Assembly (NCBI GenBank): GCA_963556145.1 | Contig: OY744472.1 | Coordinates: 2,604,001 to 2,668,000 of the forward strand | Reading direction: 5' to 3' | DNA length: 64,000 nt | Source: Hygrocybe punicea | Lineage: Eukaryota; Basidiomycota; Agaricomycetes; Agaricales; Hygrophoraceae | Part shown: positions 1 to 15,763 of the stretch, piece after piece | Numbering within the stretch: position 1 is the stretch's first letter | How the letters are laid out: each line of letters opens with the position of its first letter | Program-made: the position numbers and the translations under genes | The notes under the pieces: generated by a model | Told to the model about the DNA's origin: nothing | Databases searched by the model: none | Seen by the model: only the letters and a program-made list of their open reading frames with translations

Positions 1-500
1 GAGGGCGCGATGGCCGAGTGCGAATTTGGCGTGTCAAACCTGCAATGGACGATGGGGATGACGAACATTCGAGGGAAGGCGAAGACGGAAAGTGGACGGC
101 CACCGTTGTCGCGGACTTTGATCAGCACAAGTACGTCCCACTGGAGTTATGAGCCCTCGATTGTCTGACAATCTACTCGTTGATCTTAGATCGGCGGTCG
201 GTAGGGTTGAGTGGAATATCACCGGGTGAGGCATCTGAAACAAAAGTCATTTCTTTTGTGACATTCACTTTTGGCTATAGCACCGTCCTTTCGTCTGCTG
301 GCAACGACGGAAGGGTCCGTTTGTGGAAAGCAACTTCCGGGAACGTGTGGCGGCCAGCCGGAAGCATTGGTGTTGAGCAAACGGAGGACCGTGATCATGA
401 CAATTCACTCAGAGAGACTCCGGACTTCGACATCGAGAGAAACACAGAATATGGTAATTTACATGACCACGACGTCCCCGGCACAAAGCGGAACGTCTGA
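1..500 (+). CDS. SEH1: Nucleoporin SEH1, 3' part (partial gene)
   Basis: This is the C-terminal part of a WD40-propeller protein matching Seh1, a component of the Nup107-160 (Y) complex of the nuclear pore and of the SEA/GATOR2 complex. Exons are 1-130, 190-225 and 281-500, separated by GT/AG introns of 59 and 55 nt. Spliced, they read through two WD blades: GRDGRVRIWRV near the window start, then VGRVEWNITG and TVLSSAGNDGRVRLWKA, followed by GNVWRPAGSI, which is typical of the last Seh1 blade. The tail is acidic and ends at TGA 498-500. The 5' part lies outside the window. It is convergent with the next gene, with only 81 bp between stop codons. Family membership rests on recalled family motifs rather than a search. 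Confidence 0.85.
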
Positions 501-581
501 GGAAACGAGAAACAAGAAAGTACATATTACAATTACAGCGTATCCATGGCAAGGCTGTTTTCGTCAAGGGTAGTTCAATGT

Positions 582-2481
<1,900 letters not shown>

Positions 2482-3250
2482 GATGATAGAACAAAGGGGG
2501 AGGTTATGGAGATAGGCACACGATGGGTTTGCATTTATGCTTCACTTATTGGAGACCTTATCATATCGGAGACCTTATCATAATCTTTCAGGGTTTCGGC
2601 ACGACATCACGTGCACTGACCCAAAGCCAACTTTTCGGGTGAACAGAGCTGATTCAAGTCCAGTGGGCTCCACTGACAGGCATTAATATTCGTCGTACCT
2701 GGCCGAAGTTCGTATGTTTATGGCTCAAGGTGTAAAGTTCTAGCTAACAGATCTTTACTAGGTCCCTTGTCCAAGTTGCAGTGCCAAATCCCGTATGGCT
2801 GACTGGATCCCGTGAGCCCCAGCCAGCAATGTCACTGGTGCTGGAACGTTGAGTTCATTCCTAGTGGCTTACGCTAGGCCAGAGTTGGATTAACTTGCCC
2901 TGATCGATCAGCTTATGGCTGTACCTTGTGTATGACTCGGTCACACCAAAAGCACCGCCGAGAATACGATCCTCTTCAGGGCTCAATCATGATGCATGGT
3001 GCATGATGCTGTCATTCAATTGATAAATATATATCAAGGGAGTCCTGTATCATATGGTGCGTCGGAGTCCTCCGAGAGTCCGTATTGTACATACAGTATG
3101 CGTTCACTTGGCGTTCACTTTTCCGACTGACGTCAATTTTGAACTCCGCGCTATGCCAGCGCCACCTCGGTTATTATAAACACCGGTGCCGCTCATATAT
3201 TATGTAATTGTCAATACGAGCAGTTCTGCCATCTATTTCGCAATCGCAAA
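2482..3250. promoter_or_regulatory. Divergent intergenic region between gdhA and LTN1
   Basis: 769 bp without a convincing ORF, so it must contain both 5' UTRs and both promoters. A TATA-like TATAAAC at about 3175-3181 lies some 70 bp upstream of the LTN1 start. A tandem pair of near-identical 17-nt stretches occurs around 2545-2585. I see no repeat or transposon relic here. Confidence 0.5.
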
Positions 3251-6200
3251 ATGCCCAAGGGAAGTAAGACGTCGTCTTCAGCGTCGTCAGGAACACGCAA
3301 GAAACATGCTCGTAGAGCGGCGGCGCTTTTGCCATCGAACGAGCCCTCTGAAAAACCGAAGAAAAACAAGACTAAGGAGAAAGGGAGAAACAAGGAGCCT
3401 CGACAGAAAATATACATTCCTCCGGTCAAACCTGCGCCAATCCAACCGGATCCCTTGGATTCGGCAGGATTGGCCAACCGTCTCCCACCAGACCTCCTGG
3501 TCGTGCTCCGTAAACTAGGGAAGAAAAACTCGGTTACGAAAATAGCAGCTCTGGATGAACTGCAGTCCGGTTGGGCCAATAAATGCAACAGGAAAGGAGA
3601 TGGTGGGTCCTTAGTATCCATATTGGTGACAATGCTTCCTGTGTGGGTATGTCGTCTGCGCGATGTTTTGTGCTTGAATTGAACTTTGTTCTATATTGGC
3701 AGCTTCATCACGTTCCCACTTTGTTTGTGCATCCTTCGCGTCGAATACGCCTTTTAAGTGTTGGCCTCCATGCCTCGCTACTTCACATCCCTGAGGTTTA
3801 TGACCAAGTAATCACCTTTCTCCATGAGCTTGCTTCTACGAATCAAGTCGAATCAATTCTGGGGACCTGGTGCATGGTCGCACACGACATCGATCGTCAA
3901 GTGTCTTCTTCTGCAATTAAGTCATGGAACGAGGTTGTCTCGTTCTCCAACGAAGACCGATTGCGAAAGCTAGTCCTTGGTCAGGATCTGTTTCCACAAT
4001 TTCTGTCCTTTGTCCAGCGAGCGCTCTTCGATCCAGGCGGTCTCTACTTGTATCTAAACCCTATCCCGTTCACTGTCATGCCTAACCCACCAGGAAAAGG
4101 GGCAGGTCGATCAGTCCCAGTTCACCCCTCCAAGAAGGAAGACACGGAACAAGTGTCTCGATCGAAGACTGATGATGAAATAGAGAGTGAACAAGATCGG
4201 AAAGCACGCTTAAGAGTGGGTGCTTTTGGCGTGCTCGAGTGGATTCTCAGTAGGTCCTGTGTAGCCGATTCCTTTTCAATTAGAATCAATCGTCCTAACA
4301 GATACACTTGCGGATCGCGACGATTTTACCTTGCAGGAGGAGTTAATGGATACTTTTTCAAATCCTGCATTGTGGACGTCCTTACACTATGCAGAATTGT
4401 CGCCAATCGCTGAGATCGAAAGTTTTGGATACAATCAGCATATTGTACGAAAGACAGCGTGGTCAATTCTACAGTCACTCCTCCGAGTTTGTAAAAGTTT
4501 GTGATCCGCCCTCTTCCTTATTCGAGGGGATTCACCGTACAACAGGGATGATTGACCGTCTTTTACCAATTCTGAGTGTTGCTGTGTTACGCTCTGCTTG
4601 GGTCGAGCCTGACCCATTGGTTCGAGGAATCATGTGGCAGCCCCTACTTACATTTATAAAGGGTACGCTCTAGTTCCTCCGGCAAGACGCCTGAACAAAA
4701 TTTTATCCGCTACTGTAGACTTTCCAAATGCGTGGGAGCTCGAGATGGATTTCGAATATGACAAGGATGAAGAGCTTGAAGACCACTCGGAAGAGAACGA
4801 CAGCGAGAATGAGGGCAAGCATACAACCCAGCCACAGAAGAGTTCAATGGTGACCGTCCTTAAAAAGAAATCTCTTGCATACCAGGACTTTCTGGGGTTC
4901 CTTGAATTAGGTTGCTCAGGATCTCCGTTGCAGGGCTATCCCACAGTGGTAATCATAATCTCCACAATACCTTCCTCTGTGTGTACACTGTTTTCTTTAT
5001 CTGGACCAGCCTCAATCTCTTGCTTATTTGTGACCAGATTATCGCAAGCGTTTCATCCCTCACCCCACTGTCCGACTTCTTCACTTCTTTCTGGGCAGCT
5101 ATCGATGGTCGTGCTCTAAGTGCTCTTGAACGCACTACTACAGCAGCCGCATTTCTCTCTTCTTTACTCGAATGCATGGTCTTCTTTGTCAAGCGTATTC
5201 GAAACGACCCCATCGATCACGCAGCGTTATGGTTAGGCACCCAGATCGAAGATATTGTTCCGGATGACTGGGAGAAGGAATCAAGAGCATTAGTCAAAGA
5301 GCAGTTTGGAAGAATTTGGGAAGCATTGTCCTCAAGACGGCTACGGGCAGAACCCTCTGCTGCCGGGAAGATCGTTGCCCAGAGTTTGATGTCGCTTTAT
5401 TATGTCGAGGAAGGTAGGACTTTATCTTTATATACTATTTCGATGCTTAACATAGTGCTCACCTTGTATTTCAGATCTATTCCGAGCGGCTTGGAATTCT
5501 CTGTCGGACGGAATCAAAATTCAGGCATGTGCCGTCAACGCGGGGGCCCCATCTCTGGTTACCAACTTTCTCGATGGTTTCGACATGGTTTTCCAGGAGG
5601 GAACTGGCCCCCAAATTGCGACCCTTTCTTTGATCCGTGACATCGTTCAATCATCTATTATTCGGTGCGAGGCAGTTCTGAGCTTGGAGGTCACCGACCA
5701 GTCTGAGCGAGAAATCGGTGTTGTACCCCTTGCGAACAACCTCAGTACCTTTGGAAAGAGGCTATTTGTCGATTCAGAGCTTTCAGAGGTATGTATCATG
5801 TCTTCGTGTGTAGTCGAGTATGGCTTACACTGGTATTCATAAGCGTATTGACAAAATATTGGGAGGCCATGCGTACCACCTGCTGTCTGTTGCGCCTGCC
5901 TTGGTACTGACCTATCTTTCTCACTGCGGGGACAATGAGCGGTCTTCGCATCTGTGGCATATTCTTCTTGGCAAAATGTCTCAACATCCAGAGACTATTC
6001 AATCGACCTTGTCAAGTTTGTTAGACGCCGCTCAGAAAGATATCCTCCCGAAATACTTGAGGCCCAAAGATGGGGAATTGGACGGGCTACTTGGGAAGCT
6101 GTTGTCCGATGTACTCGGGGGTTTGGGGGGACCTTCGCAACGGCTTGTTCTTCGTCATGTGCTGCAGGCGCCAGGTGCATCCATGAGTAAAATTTACCAA

Positions 6201-9200
6201 AACCCTACGCTAACATCCGATTACCTCAGACTACTTTTTATCGGACACTGGTTTCAACGGATTGCTCTGTGTTCTTGTATCTTCCTTTGTCTTTCAGGTC
6301 GATCGTGCTCTTCGTGACGCCACCGTGACGTTGTCCAGCTTCGAAGCATCGCTATATCTGATCGAAACTGTTGTTCAGCATCGGCGACACCAACTTCCTG
6401 TGGAAACCGCCATATCTTTATTTCCAGAAGTGTTCATTTTCTCATACATCTTGTCGAGACGCTTCCATCTCGAAAACAATCGGGGCGTTTCCGTTGCTCA
6501 ATCTATTTGGATGATGTGGCTTAGAGAAGGCTCTACGGATTCGCAGGCACGCGTACTCACTACGATCAAGTTCAAACTGAGAGCGCTCCTTGCAGATATA
6601 GAGGTCCAGCCAAGGTAGAAATGTGCATAAGTCTTATCTTCAGTTGTCATGACAAGTATCATCAGATCGGAAGATATGCTACGAATCATCTCTCAAGGGT
6701 GTCCTGGCTTTCATATCAACGTGGTCAACGACATCTTCCCATCTCGCGACGAAGTCGATGCCATGCTCGACGACCTCTGTCCTGATCCAATTCATCCAAG
6801 TTTGGCTGCCCTAGAACCCCTTATTCCTTCCGGATCAGCGTTCGGAGGTCACACTTTCTCAATGCAAACGTACGATGATCGAGGTTATTCTTCGTATGCT
6901 CGAGTCACCAGTGGATTGTTGCACGTCTTCATTCAAGATCGTCAGGTAGCAAAAGCAAACATGTGGGCTCTGCGGCACTTCCTCGCCTTGGCACAATATG
7001 CTAGTGATCTTTTGCGTATTCCTTGGGCTCAGAGTCCGGTGTTCAACCAGCAAGCTCTCAAGTCTGATCTAAACAACCTGATCGCCAAGGTTCAGCGAGT
7101 TACGACGTATCTCTTGACATCTTCCCCAGATGATGGATGGCGTTCTAAAGTCATCGCTGCAGTTACGGACCATACGTTCATCGACGATTCGGACACTCCG
7201 GACAAATTTGTCGCGGAGCTGATCGGACACGCTGCAAGCGTGAATAATATCAGGGAGAGTCGAATTCTGTGCAATGTGTTACGGCACGTTCTGGACAAAG
7301 TGGACAAAGACGAGGCCGATCAGTGGATTCTCCTCGCCAGGAGAATCGAAAGGACAAGTAAGCCGCTCATTTGGGTGCGACGCACTTCTCACCTCTGTGC
7401 ATCTAGCTTCTGAGGTTTCCTTGGCAATAATTTCTTCTGTCACTCAATTTGCTCCTGCGCCACCACGACTAGATCGATATCGCAATGAATTGGCAGCAAG
7501 TATGCTTGGCATTCCTGCTGCGAAGGCCGACGCCGAAGGCTTGTTGATTTTGCGACAACTCTCAGCGACGGCACCCAACCCAGATTCGGATGTGGTCTTT
7601 TTACCCCAACAACGGGCAATCAATGTCATGAAAGCTTGCCAACGATGGATCGCATCTGATGAAGATATCGGCGAAGAGGTTGAGAGTGCCATGACCTTGA
7701 TCTTCTTTCATCTTGCACCTATCTTGCAAAATATTCCTGGCGGTCATTGGGACTTCATTTATGATGTTCTTGAAAATAATCTGGAGGTAAAGAGTATGAC
7801 CCCTCTATACCACACTTTGGCATATTGATGTTGATGTGTAGAATTGCTCGTTTGCCGACGACTCCACATGGGTAATGCTTGCGCGAACGTTTCAATTGAT
7901 CATCGCAATTCAAGATTTGGCATTGGCAAATAAGTTACTTCGAACGGAGTGGCAGAAACGACAGGTATCTATACTGACATTGGTCAGAAACTTGATCGCA
8001 GCGAAATTAGGTGTGTTGTTCGTATTTTCGACGCCTAATGGTGGTGCTTCATTTTCCCTCACTCAGACAATGCTGAAGCTTCAGTTCCCCGGTCAATGTG
8101 TCGCGAACTTGCACTGTCTATCGTTCAAGGCTTGCCAGCGTCATTGATTGATGAAAACACCCTCCCGAATGTGAGTGCTACTCTCCGCACCAGGATGGAC
8201 GCTGATCTCGATGACGACTAAGATGTGCCATCTTCTGACCGACTCTTGTTCTGAGGTCCAAAAATTGGCGTACCAATTTTTGCAACGGGCCGCCATAGAA
8301 CGGACGGAGTACATTGTCATCGAAGTCGGAGTTGACACAGCAGCCAATGTGAAAGCTGGTTTTCCCCTCGAGCTTATTGACCTTTTACAAAAGAGCTTCG
8401 ATGATTGGGATGAGATTGAGCAAGATGGCCAGGTGGGCCTGTTTAGGATCTTACATGCCCTTATTCTGACACTATGCCAGGAATTATTCGGCTACCTCCT
8501 GGGTTGGATGATTACCTTCGATCTCTTCACAAACGCGGTGTGTTCATGTGATATTTGGATTTGAATGTCGCACGCTGAGCTATTCTCAGTCATTGAAAGT
8601 GAGATCAAGTTATATTGACCAATTGCGAAATCTCGATATCATTGGGAAGCACTTTATCCCGACTATCTTCAACTTGCTAGTGATGTACAACGGGCTTCTG
8701 AAAGCATTTCGTTTGGACAATTGGGCAGTGGATGACTACTTTATTCAATGTACAGGCTTTGTTGTGTTTCCATTCGTTCACTGACTCACTGCCTTCAGAT
8801 TGTGAACCTGGAAGCCTATGGAGTATTCAAATATTAGCTGCACACCTTTATTATCGATCCCTGTTGACTATCCCTTCCCTCGTCCGTACTTGGGTACTCG
8901 AATGCAAGGACCGACAGCTGTATACGACAGTCGTCAGCTATACCTCTCAATATTTCTCCCAAGTTCTCACCCAAGCTGAGTTGGCGCTCATCAAAAGTGC
9001 AGAATCCTTGAAGGAGCTGGCCGATGAACATATGACGGTTAAAGTCGCGAATTCTGTCAATGAAATTACGGCCTCATACCTTGTAGATGAATACCAACTG
9101 GAGATCACCTTGAAGTTGCCACTTGATTGGCCTTTACATCCGATCGAGGTTAAAGATACGAAGAAAGTTGGTGTCTTGGACAACCGGTGGCGAGCTTGGG

Positions 9201-9623
9201 TCCTTGGGGTGCAGCAGACGATATGGGCTCACGTAAGTTGGATAGCTTGTGTCGGCTGAGGTTAGTCCTGATCAGCTTTGAACAGAATGGCCGTATTGTA
9301 GACGGACTGAGTCTGTTTAAGAAGAATGTAACACTTCATTTCGAAGGTCAAGTTGAATGTGCGATTTGCTACTCGTATGTATTCATTGATATGATTCATG
9401 AATCTCAGCTGACTTCGGAGGACAGTATCATTAGTGTGATGGATCAAAGCCTTCCCAGAAAACCTTGCAAGACTTGCAAAAATCGGTTTCATTCCGGGTG
9501 TCTGTACAAGGTGTGTGGGCCATGCAACTCAAGGAACGTGTCAACTCATGACCATCGCAGTGGTTTAACACTAGCCATACTTCTAGCTGTCCCCTGTGCC
9601 GCTCAGATATTTTTGCTCATTAG
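3251..9623 (+). CDS. LTN1: E3 ubiquitin-protein ligase listerin (ribosome quality control)
   Basis: Listerin ubiquitinates nascent chains stalled on 60S subunits in the ribosome-associated quality control complex. The start MPKGSKTSSSASS is followed by a lysine-rich stretch and the conserved N-terminal signature LANRLPPDLLVVLRKLGKKNS...KIAALDELQ. The first intron is 3647-3702 (GTATGT...GGCAG). Many short introns then separate exons of a long HEAT-repeat-like helical body, for example around 5100-5420, 5820-6230, 6650-7350, 7420-7790 and 8810-9230. The last exons encode a C-terminal RING: CAIC near 9357, then CKTCKNRFHSGC, and after an intron ending at about 9562, KWFNTSHSSSCPLCRSDIF with stop TAG 9621-9623. 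All zinc ligands are present. The exact borders of every middle exon were not resolved. It is convergent with CTP synthase, 117 bp between stops. Confidence 0.9.
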
Positions 9624-9740
9624 GGTTGTTCAATATGATGCATTTTTGTGGAGGCAACCATTGATTATCTATTCTAACCTAAGTTTTATCATAATGCTTT
9701 TTGTCATAATGCATGGCTTGTCAGATCAGGGTGGCCCTAA

Positions 9741-12099
<2,359 letters not shown>

Positions 12100-12295
12100 G
12101 GTGGAATGGGAAATATCACAGTTGGCACAACCCGAATGTGGAATATTTGCACGTGTTTGGCACTTTGCATTTTGTTTCAACTGTTATCATTTGATTCTTC
12201 ATCTTGTACAGATGGTTGACAAAAGTTTTGTCCATGTTAATCATGTGACACCAGACTCAATTTGCCTGTAGCTTAAAACACACTACATTTCTGGG

Positions 12296-12536
12296 TGTTG
12301 GGAATAGTGGCCAAATAGTCGCGGAAAGGATTAGTAATCCGTATCACGTGACCCGGAACTCAAACCCACCTGTCCGATGAATAATGCTGAAGCTCAGCAT
12401 GTATTCTACTCACCACAAGAAACTTCTAGTAGATTTAGCTAGTAGTATAAAAGCCCTCTCAGAGAGAGGCAAATATAATTCATTCCACATAAAATAACTT
12501 AGCGGTCAACAACCACTGCAACTATATATTCCAATA
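12296..12536 (+). repeat. 5' LTR of the copia element
   Basis: The LTR starts TGTTGGGAATAG and ends TATTCCAATA, an imperfect terminal inverted repeat typical of copia (the expected final CA reads TA, one transition). A TATAAAAG box is at 12446-12453. A primer-binding-like stretch, GTTATGAGCCC, follows directly at about 12538. An alternative end at 12512 (GTCAACA) is possible. No second copy is in the window, so the borders come from end motifs only. Confidence 0.7.
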
Positions 12537-12619
12537 AGTTATGAGCCCTGAATGGCTTTAACGGAAACATGATCATGCACCTCCGAACATCGCATTACTA
12601 CCTCGTATACTAGCTGACT

Positions 12620-13555
12620 ATGACGGACGAAGTCACGCACACATCGGGATCATACCGGATCGAGTTATTGAAGGGAAACAATTGGATGCTGTGGAAGAGA
12701 TGGATGTTAGCCGTGCTTTGGGATCTTGGGTTAGAGACGTACATTGATGTGGAATCAAAGGCCCCTGTCCTGGCAGATGCATCCCATCCAACATCAGAGG
12801 AATCCGAGGTGATGAAGAAATGGTGCGGCAGAGACGCCAAGATGAGGATGCAGATCGAGCTTGCAATTGGCGACGCAGAAATGATACATATCATTGGTGC
12901 ACACATGGCAAGTGAGATGTGGAAGCAGCTGACCTTGGTAAAAGAATCCAGGGGGAAGCTCAGAATATTAGCAATGCAACGCGCATTGTACCGGTCGATT
13001 GCCGAAGAAGGATTCGACCTAATCGAGCACATATTGAAGCTCCGGAAACTGCAGGAGGAACTCCACTTGATGGGAAGCCTCGTTTCCGATGAAGACTTTG
13101 CAATGATACTTGTATCCTCCTTACCAGAAAGTTGGGACTTGTATACATCAGCATATTTAGGCTCGAAGAAGGACGGAACATCACTGACGTCACATGAGCT
13201 AGTCGCGATCCTATTAGAGGAAGACCACAGGCGCCATGAGCACAGCAGAGATCCTAACAATGTCGCTATGCATGGGAGGTTCACCGGAAAGTGCGACAGA
13301 AAGGGTAACGGAAAGCAGAAGGTGGCCGATTCTGAAATGGAATGCTTCAACTGCCACAAGAAGGGACATATGGTGAAGGACTGCTGGTCTAAAGGTGGTG
13401 GAAAGGAAGGGCAAGGGCCGAAAGGGAAAGGAAAGGGTGCCGGAAAGGGTGGAAACCAACAGAACCGATTGAATCAAGCTGCGGACAATGTCAATAATAT
13501 GTTACAGGATGTAGCATATGCAGTGAATACAGACAATATTTCAAACTACGATTGA
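12620..13555 (+). CDS. Copia Gag polyprotein
   Basis: A 311-residue open frame starting MTDEVTHTSGSYRIELLKGNNW, the usual opening of fungal copia Gag. The body shows the gag-polypeptide of LTR copia type pattern (WKQLTLVKESRGK, LMGSLVSDEDFAMILVSSLPESW). Near the C-terminus is a CCHC zinc knuckle, CFNCHKKGHMVKDCW, followed by a glycine/lysine-rich tail. It binds RNA and forms the particle. The frame stops at 13553-13555, just before the protease motif. In a full element Gag would continue into Pol, so this stop may be a mutation. Confidence 0.87.
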   Translation: MTDEVTHTSGSYRIELLKGNNWMLWKRWMLAVLWDLGLETYIDVESKAPVLADASHPTSEESEVMKKWCGRDAKMRMQIELAIGDAEMIHIIGAHMASEMWKQLTLVKESRGKLRILAMQRALYRSIAEEGFDLIEHILKLRKLQEELHLMGSLVSDEDFAMILVSSLPESWDLYTSAYLGSKKDGTSLTSHELVAILLEEDHRRHEHSRDPNNVAMHGRFTGKCDRKGNGKQKVADSEMECFNCHKKGHMVKDCWSKGGGKEGQGPKGKGKGAGKGGNQQNRLNQAADNVNNMLQDVAYAVNTDNISNYD

Positions 13556-14794
13556 TTACTGGATTCTGGAATGACAAGTCACATCAGCAATTCCTGAAAT
13601 GCATTTATCACATACAAAACTCTGGACAAAGCTACCATTCAAGGACTAGGAAAGGTAGCTGCTCAAGCTCTTGGTTGCAGAACCGTCGTCTTACACTTCA
13701 CAGTGGACGGAAAGGATGTACAGCACCAGCTACAAGATGTACTACATGCACCGGAGTCACAGAACTCGCTACTATCGCTGAGTTGATTCGATGAAAGCGG
13801 TGGATGGGTTAACTTCTGCAATGGAATATGCAGGCTCTATATGAAGGAGAATAAACTTGTTAGAACAGGCTGGAAAGATGGACGACTATACCGTTTGAAC
13901 GCCCAAGCGCAATCCCGCATGCTGGAAAAGGCAAACGTAGCCACGCCAAAGAAAATGTCTTGGGATGAATGGCACTGCCTATACAGACACATCGGAATGA
14001 GTGGACTCGAGACCCTGCAGAGAAAGGGGTTAGTCATGGGTCTAGAAATCGACAGAGGGAGTGTCCCTTCCTGAACCTGTGAGGCTTGCATTCAGGTGAA
14101 GCAAGCCATCCAGCCATTTCTGAAAGAGGCCGATGGACAATCCAAAGTCACTGGAGAGCGGACTTTGAGCAACATCTGTGGCCCAGCATGTGTAGAGTCT
14201 ATCGGAGGATCGAGATACTATATCTCATTAACGGATGACGTGACACGCACCATAACCACTTTATTCATGAAACGGAAAAGCCAGGCAACGGAACGCATCA
14301 AGGCTTATGTTAACACGATCGAGAAGAAGTTCAATCGAAACCCTAAATATTTGCGGTTCAATAACGGAAAGGAACTCGTCAACAAGGAAGTCGAGAGATG
14401 GGCAGCAGAGAAGGGAATTGTCATTGAAACAATGGCCCCTTACTCACCCTCACAACACAGAACAGCGGAAAGATTTAATCGCACGTTACTGGAGTTAGCC
14501 CACATGATGTTGATCACTAAAAACCTGCCCGCATTCCTTTGGCCAGAAGCCATTGCACATGTGGCATACATTCGAAACTGATCCCCCACCAAGGCTCTAG
14601 ATGGAACAACTCCACATGAAGTATGGACTGGCAAGAAGCCAGACGTATCGCATTTCTGGGAGTTTGGATGCAATGTTCGGGTCTTATATCAAGGCAGAAA
14701 GAGATCGAAGCTGGCACCATGATCAGCTAAGATGAAGTTCGTAGGATTTGTGGAGTCACAGAGGGCTATCCGATACTAAGATGCTGCAACATGG
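13556..14794 (+). pseudogene. Copia protease and integrase, degraded
   Basis: Reading on from gag: protease active site LLDSGMTSHI at about 13558, GAG-pre-integrase WHCLYRHIGMSGLETL (about 13972-14020), CEAC zinc ligands (14085 on), then the integrase core. Visible core motifs are SLTDDVTRT for the first acidic residue, RFNNGKEL where RSDNG is expected, and SPSQHRTAERFNRT with the glutamate. The second catalytic aspartate is thus asparagine. In-frame stops include TGA 14579-14581 and TGA 14718-14720, both explained by CGA to TGA, and others near 13595, 13785 and 14071. It ends where the solo LTR was inserted. Confidence 0.85.
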
Positions 14795-14802
14795 TGATAT
14801 GC

Positions 14803-15594
14803 TGTAAAGGCGAGGTCGGGTTGGCTGCGGAATAAAGATCCTAACCTGTGGTGTCAGCGTAGAAGTGACTAGGAATAGTCTAACAAGCTTCAGTAAGATG
14901 ATAGGATATAAATGGTAAGAAGCCGCCGAGTAAACTACTGAAATCTATCGAGACCGGTGGAAGCCGACGAAGCCGACGATGTCGGGTACGGCGGGTCAGG
15001 TGTCGAGTGACGAGGGATGTAGAGATAAAGGTGGTAGAACGACGGGGAGAGCGTTGAGGAATCCGACAAGCAATGTGTGCGATGGATTTTACTGAGAGAC
15101 TAATTCTCAGAGAGAGGAAACGGGGGAACTGGTTTCTTATTCAGAGATGGCGCTTGGGCACCGTTTTTATACTACAAATTTCTGTACCTAGATTCGGACG
15201 AGAGTCCTCGGCCGATGAGAGGAAACAAAGGAGAATAAAAATGGGGAAGTAGGAAGAGGGTTGCGAGGCGACCATGACAGGGAAAATGGGTGGAAGATAT
15301 AAAAACCATAAAAGATGTAATATACTTTACTATATCTCCATAAGGGAGACGCTAGGTGCGAATAAGGCAAGTCCGATGTCGGGATCCCAGTCCGATGAGA
15401 TCTATCTTTGATATTTGAAGTTCCGTGAGTTTAGGAGATGGACCGACCAGGTACGTGAGCGGCCGTGCTAGTCGGTATGCATCGGGTTGCGTAAGGTTGC
15501 ATCGGGTTCGAGCGTAGATTGCTAGAGACGTCAGGTTCGAGCGGATTTGCGAGATATCGATGTTACAGCCTCAGAGGGTCGAGGACCCTCTACA
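14803..15594 (-). repeat. 3' LTR of gypsy A
   Basis: Starts TGTAAAGGCG and ends CCCTCTACA in plus orientation. It is the same length as the copy at 52738-53529 and differs at roughly twenty positions, nearly all transitions. The polypurine-like AGACCCAAGGAGA (minus strand, 15595-15607) abuts it. Confidence 0.93.
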
Positions 15595-15763
15595 TCTCCT
15601 TGGGTCTTCTAATAGAGACCATCCGTGGTCGAGAATATGGGGTCTCCAAATGCGGGTCGCAAGTGTGGCCAATCACGTGAGCGGCCAAACAACGGCAAAG
15701 TAAAAAACATAAAAAAATCTCGTTGTTGATCCGACCTTTCCTCTACACCATCACACGCCCACC

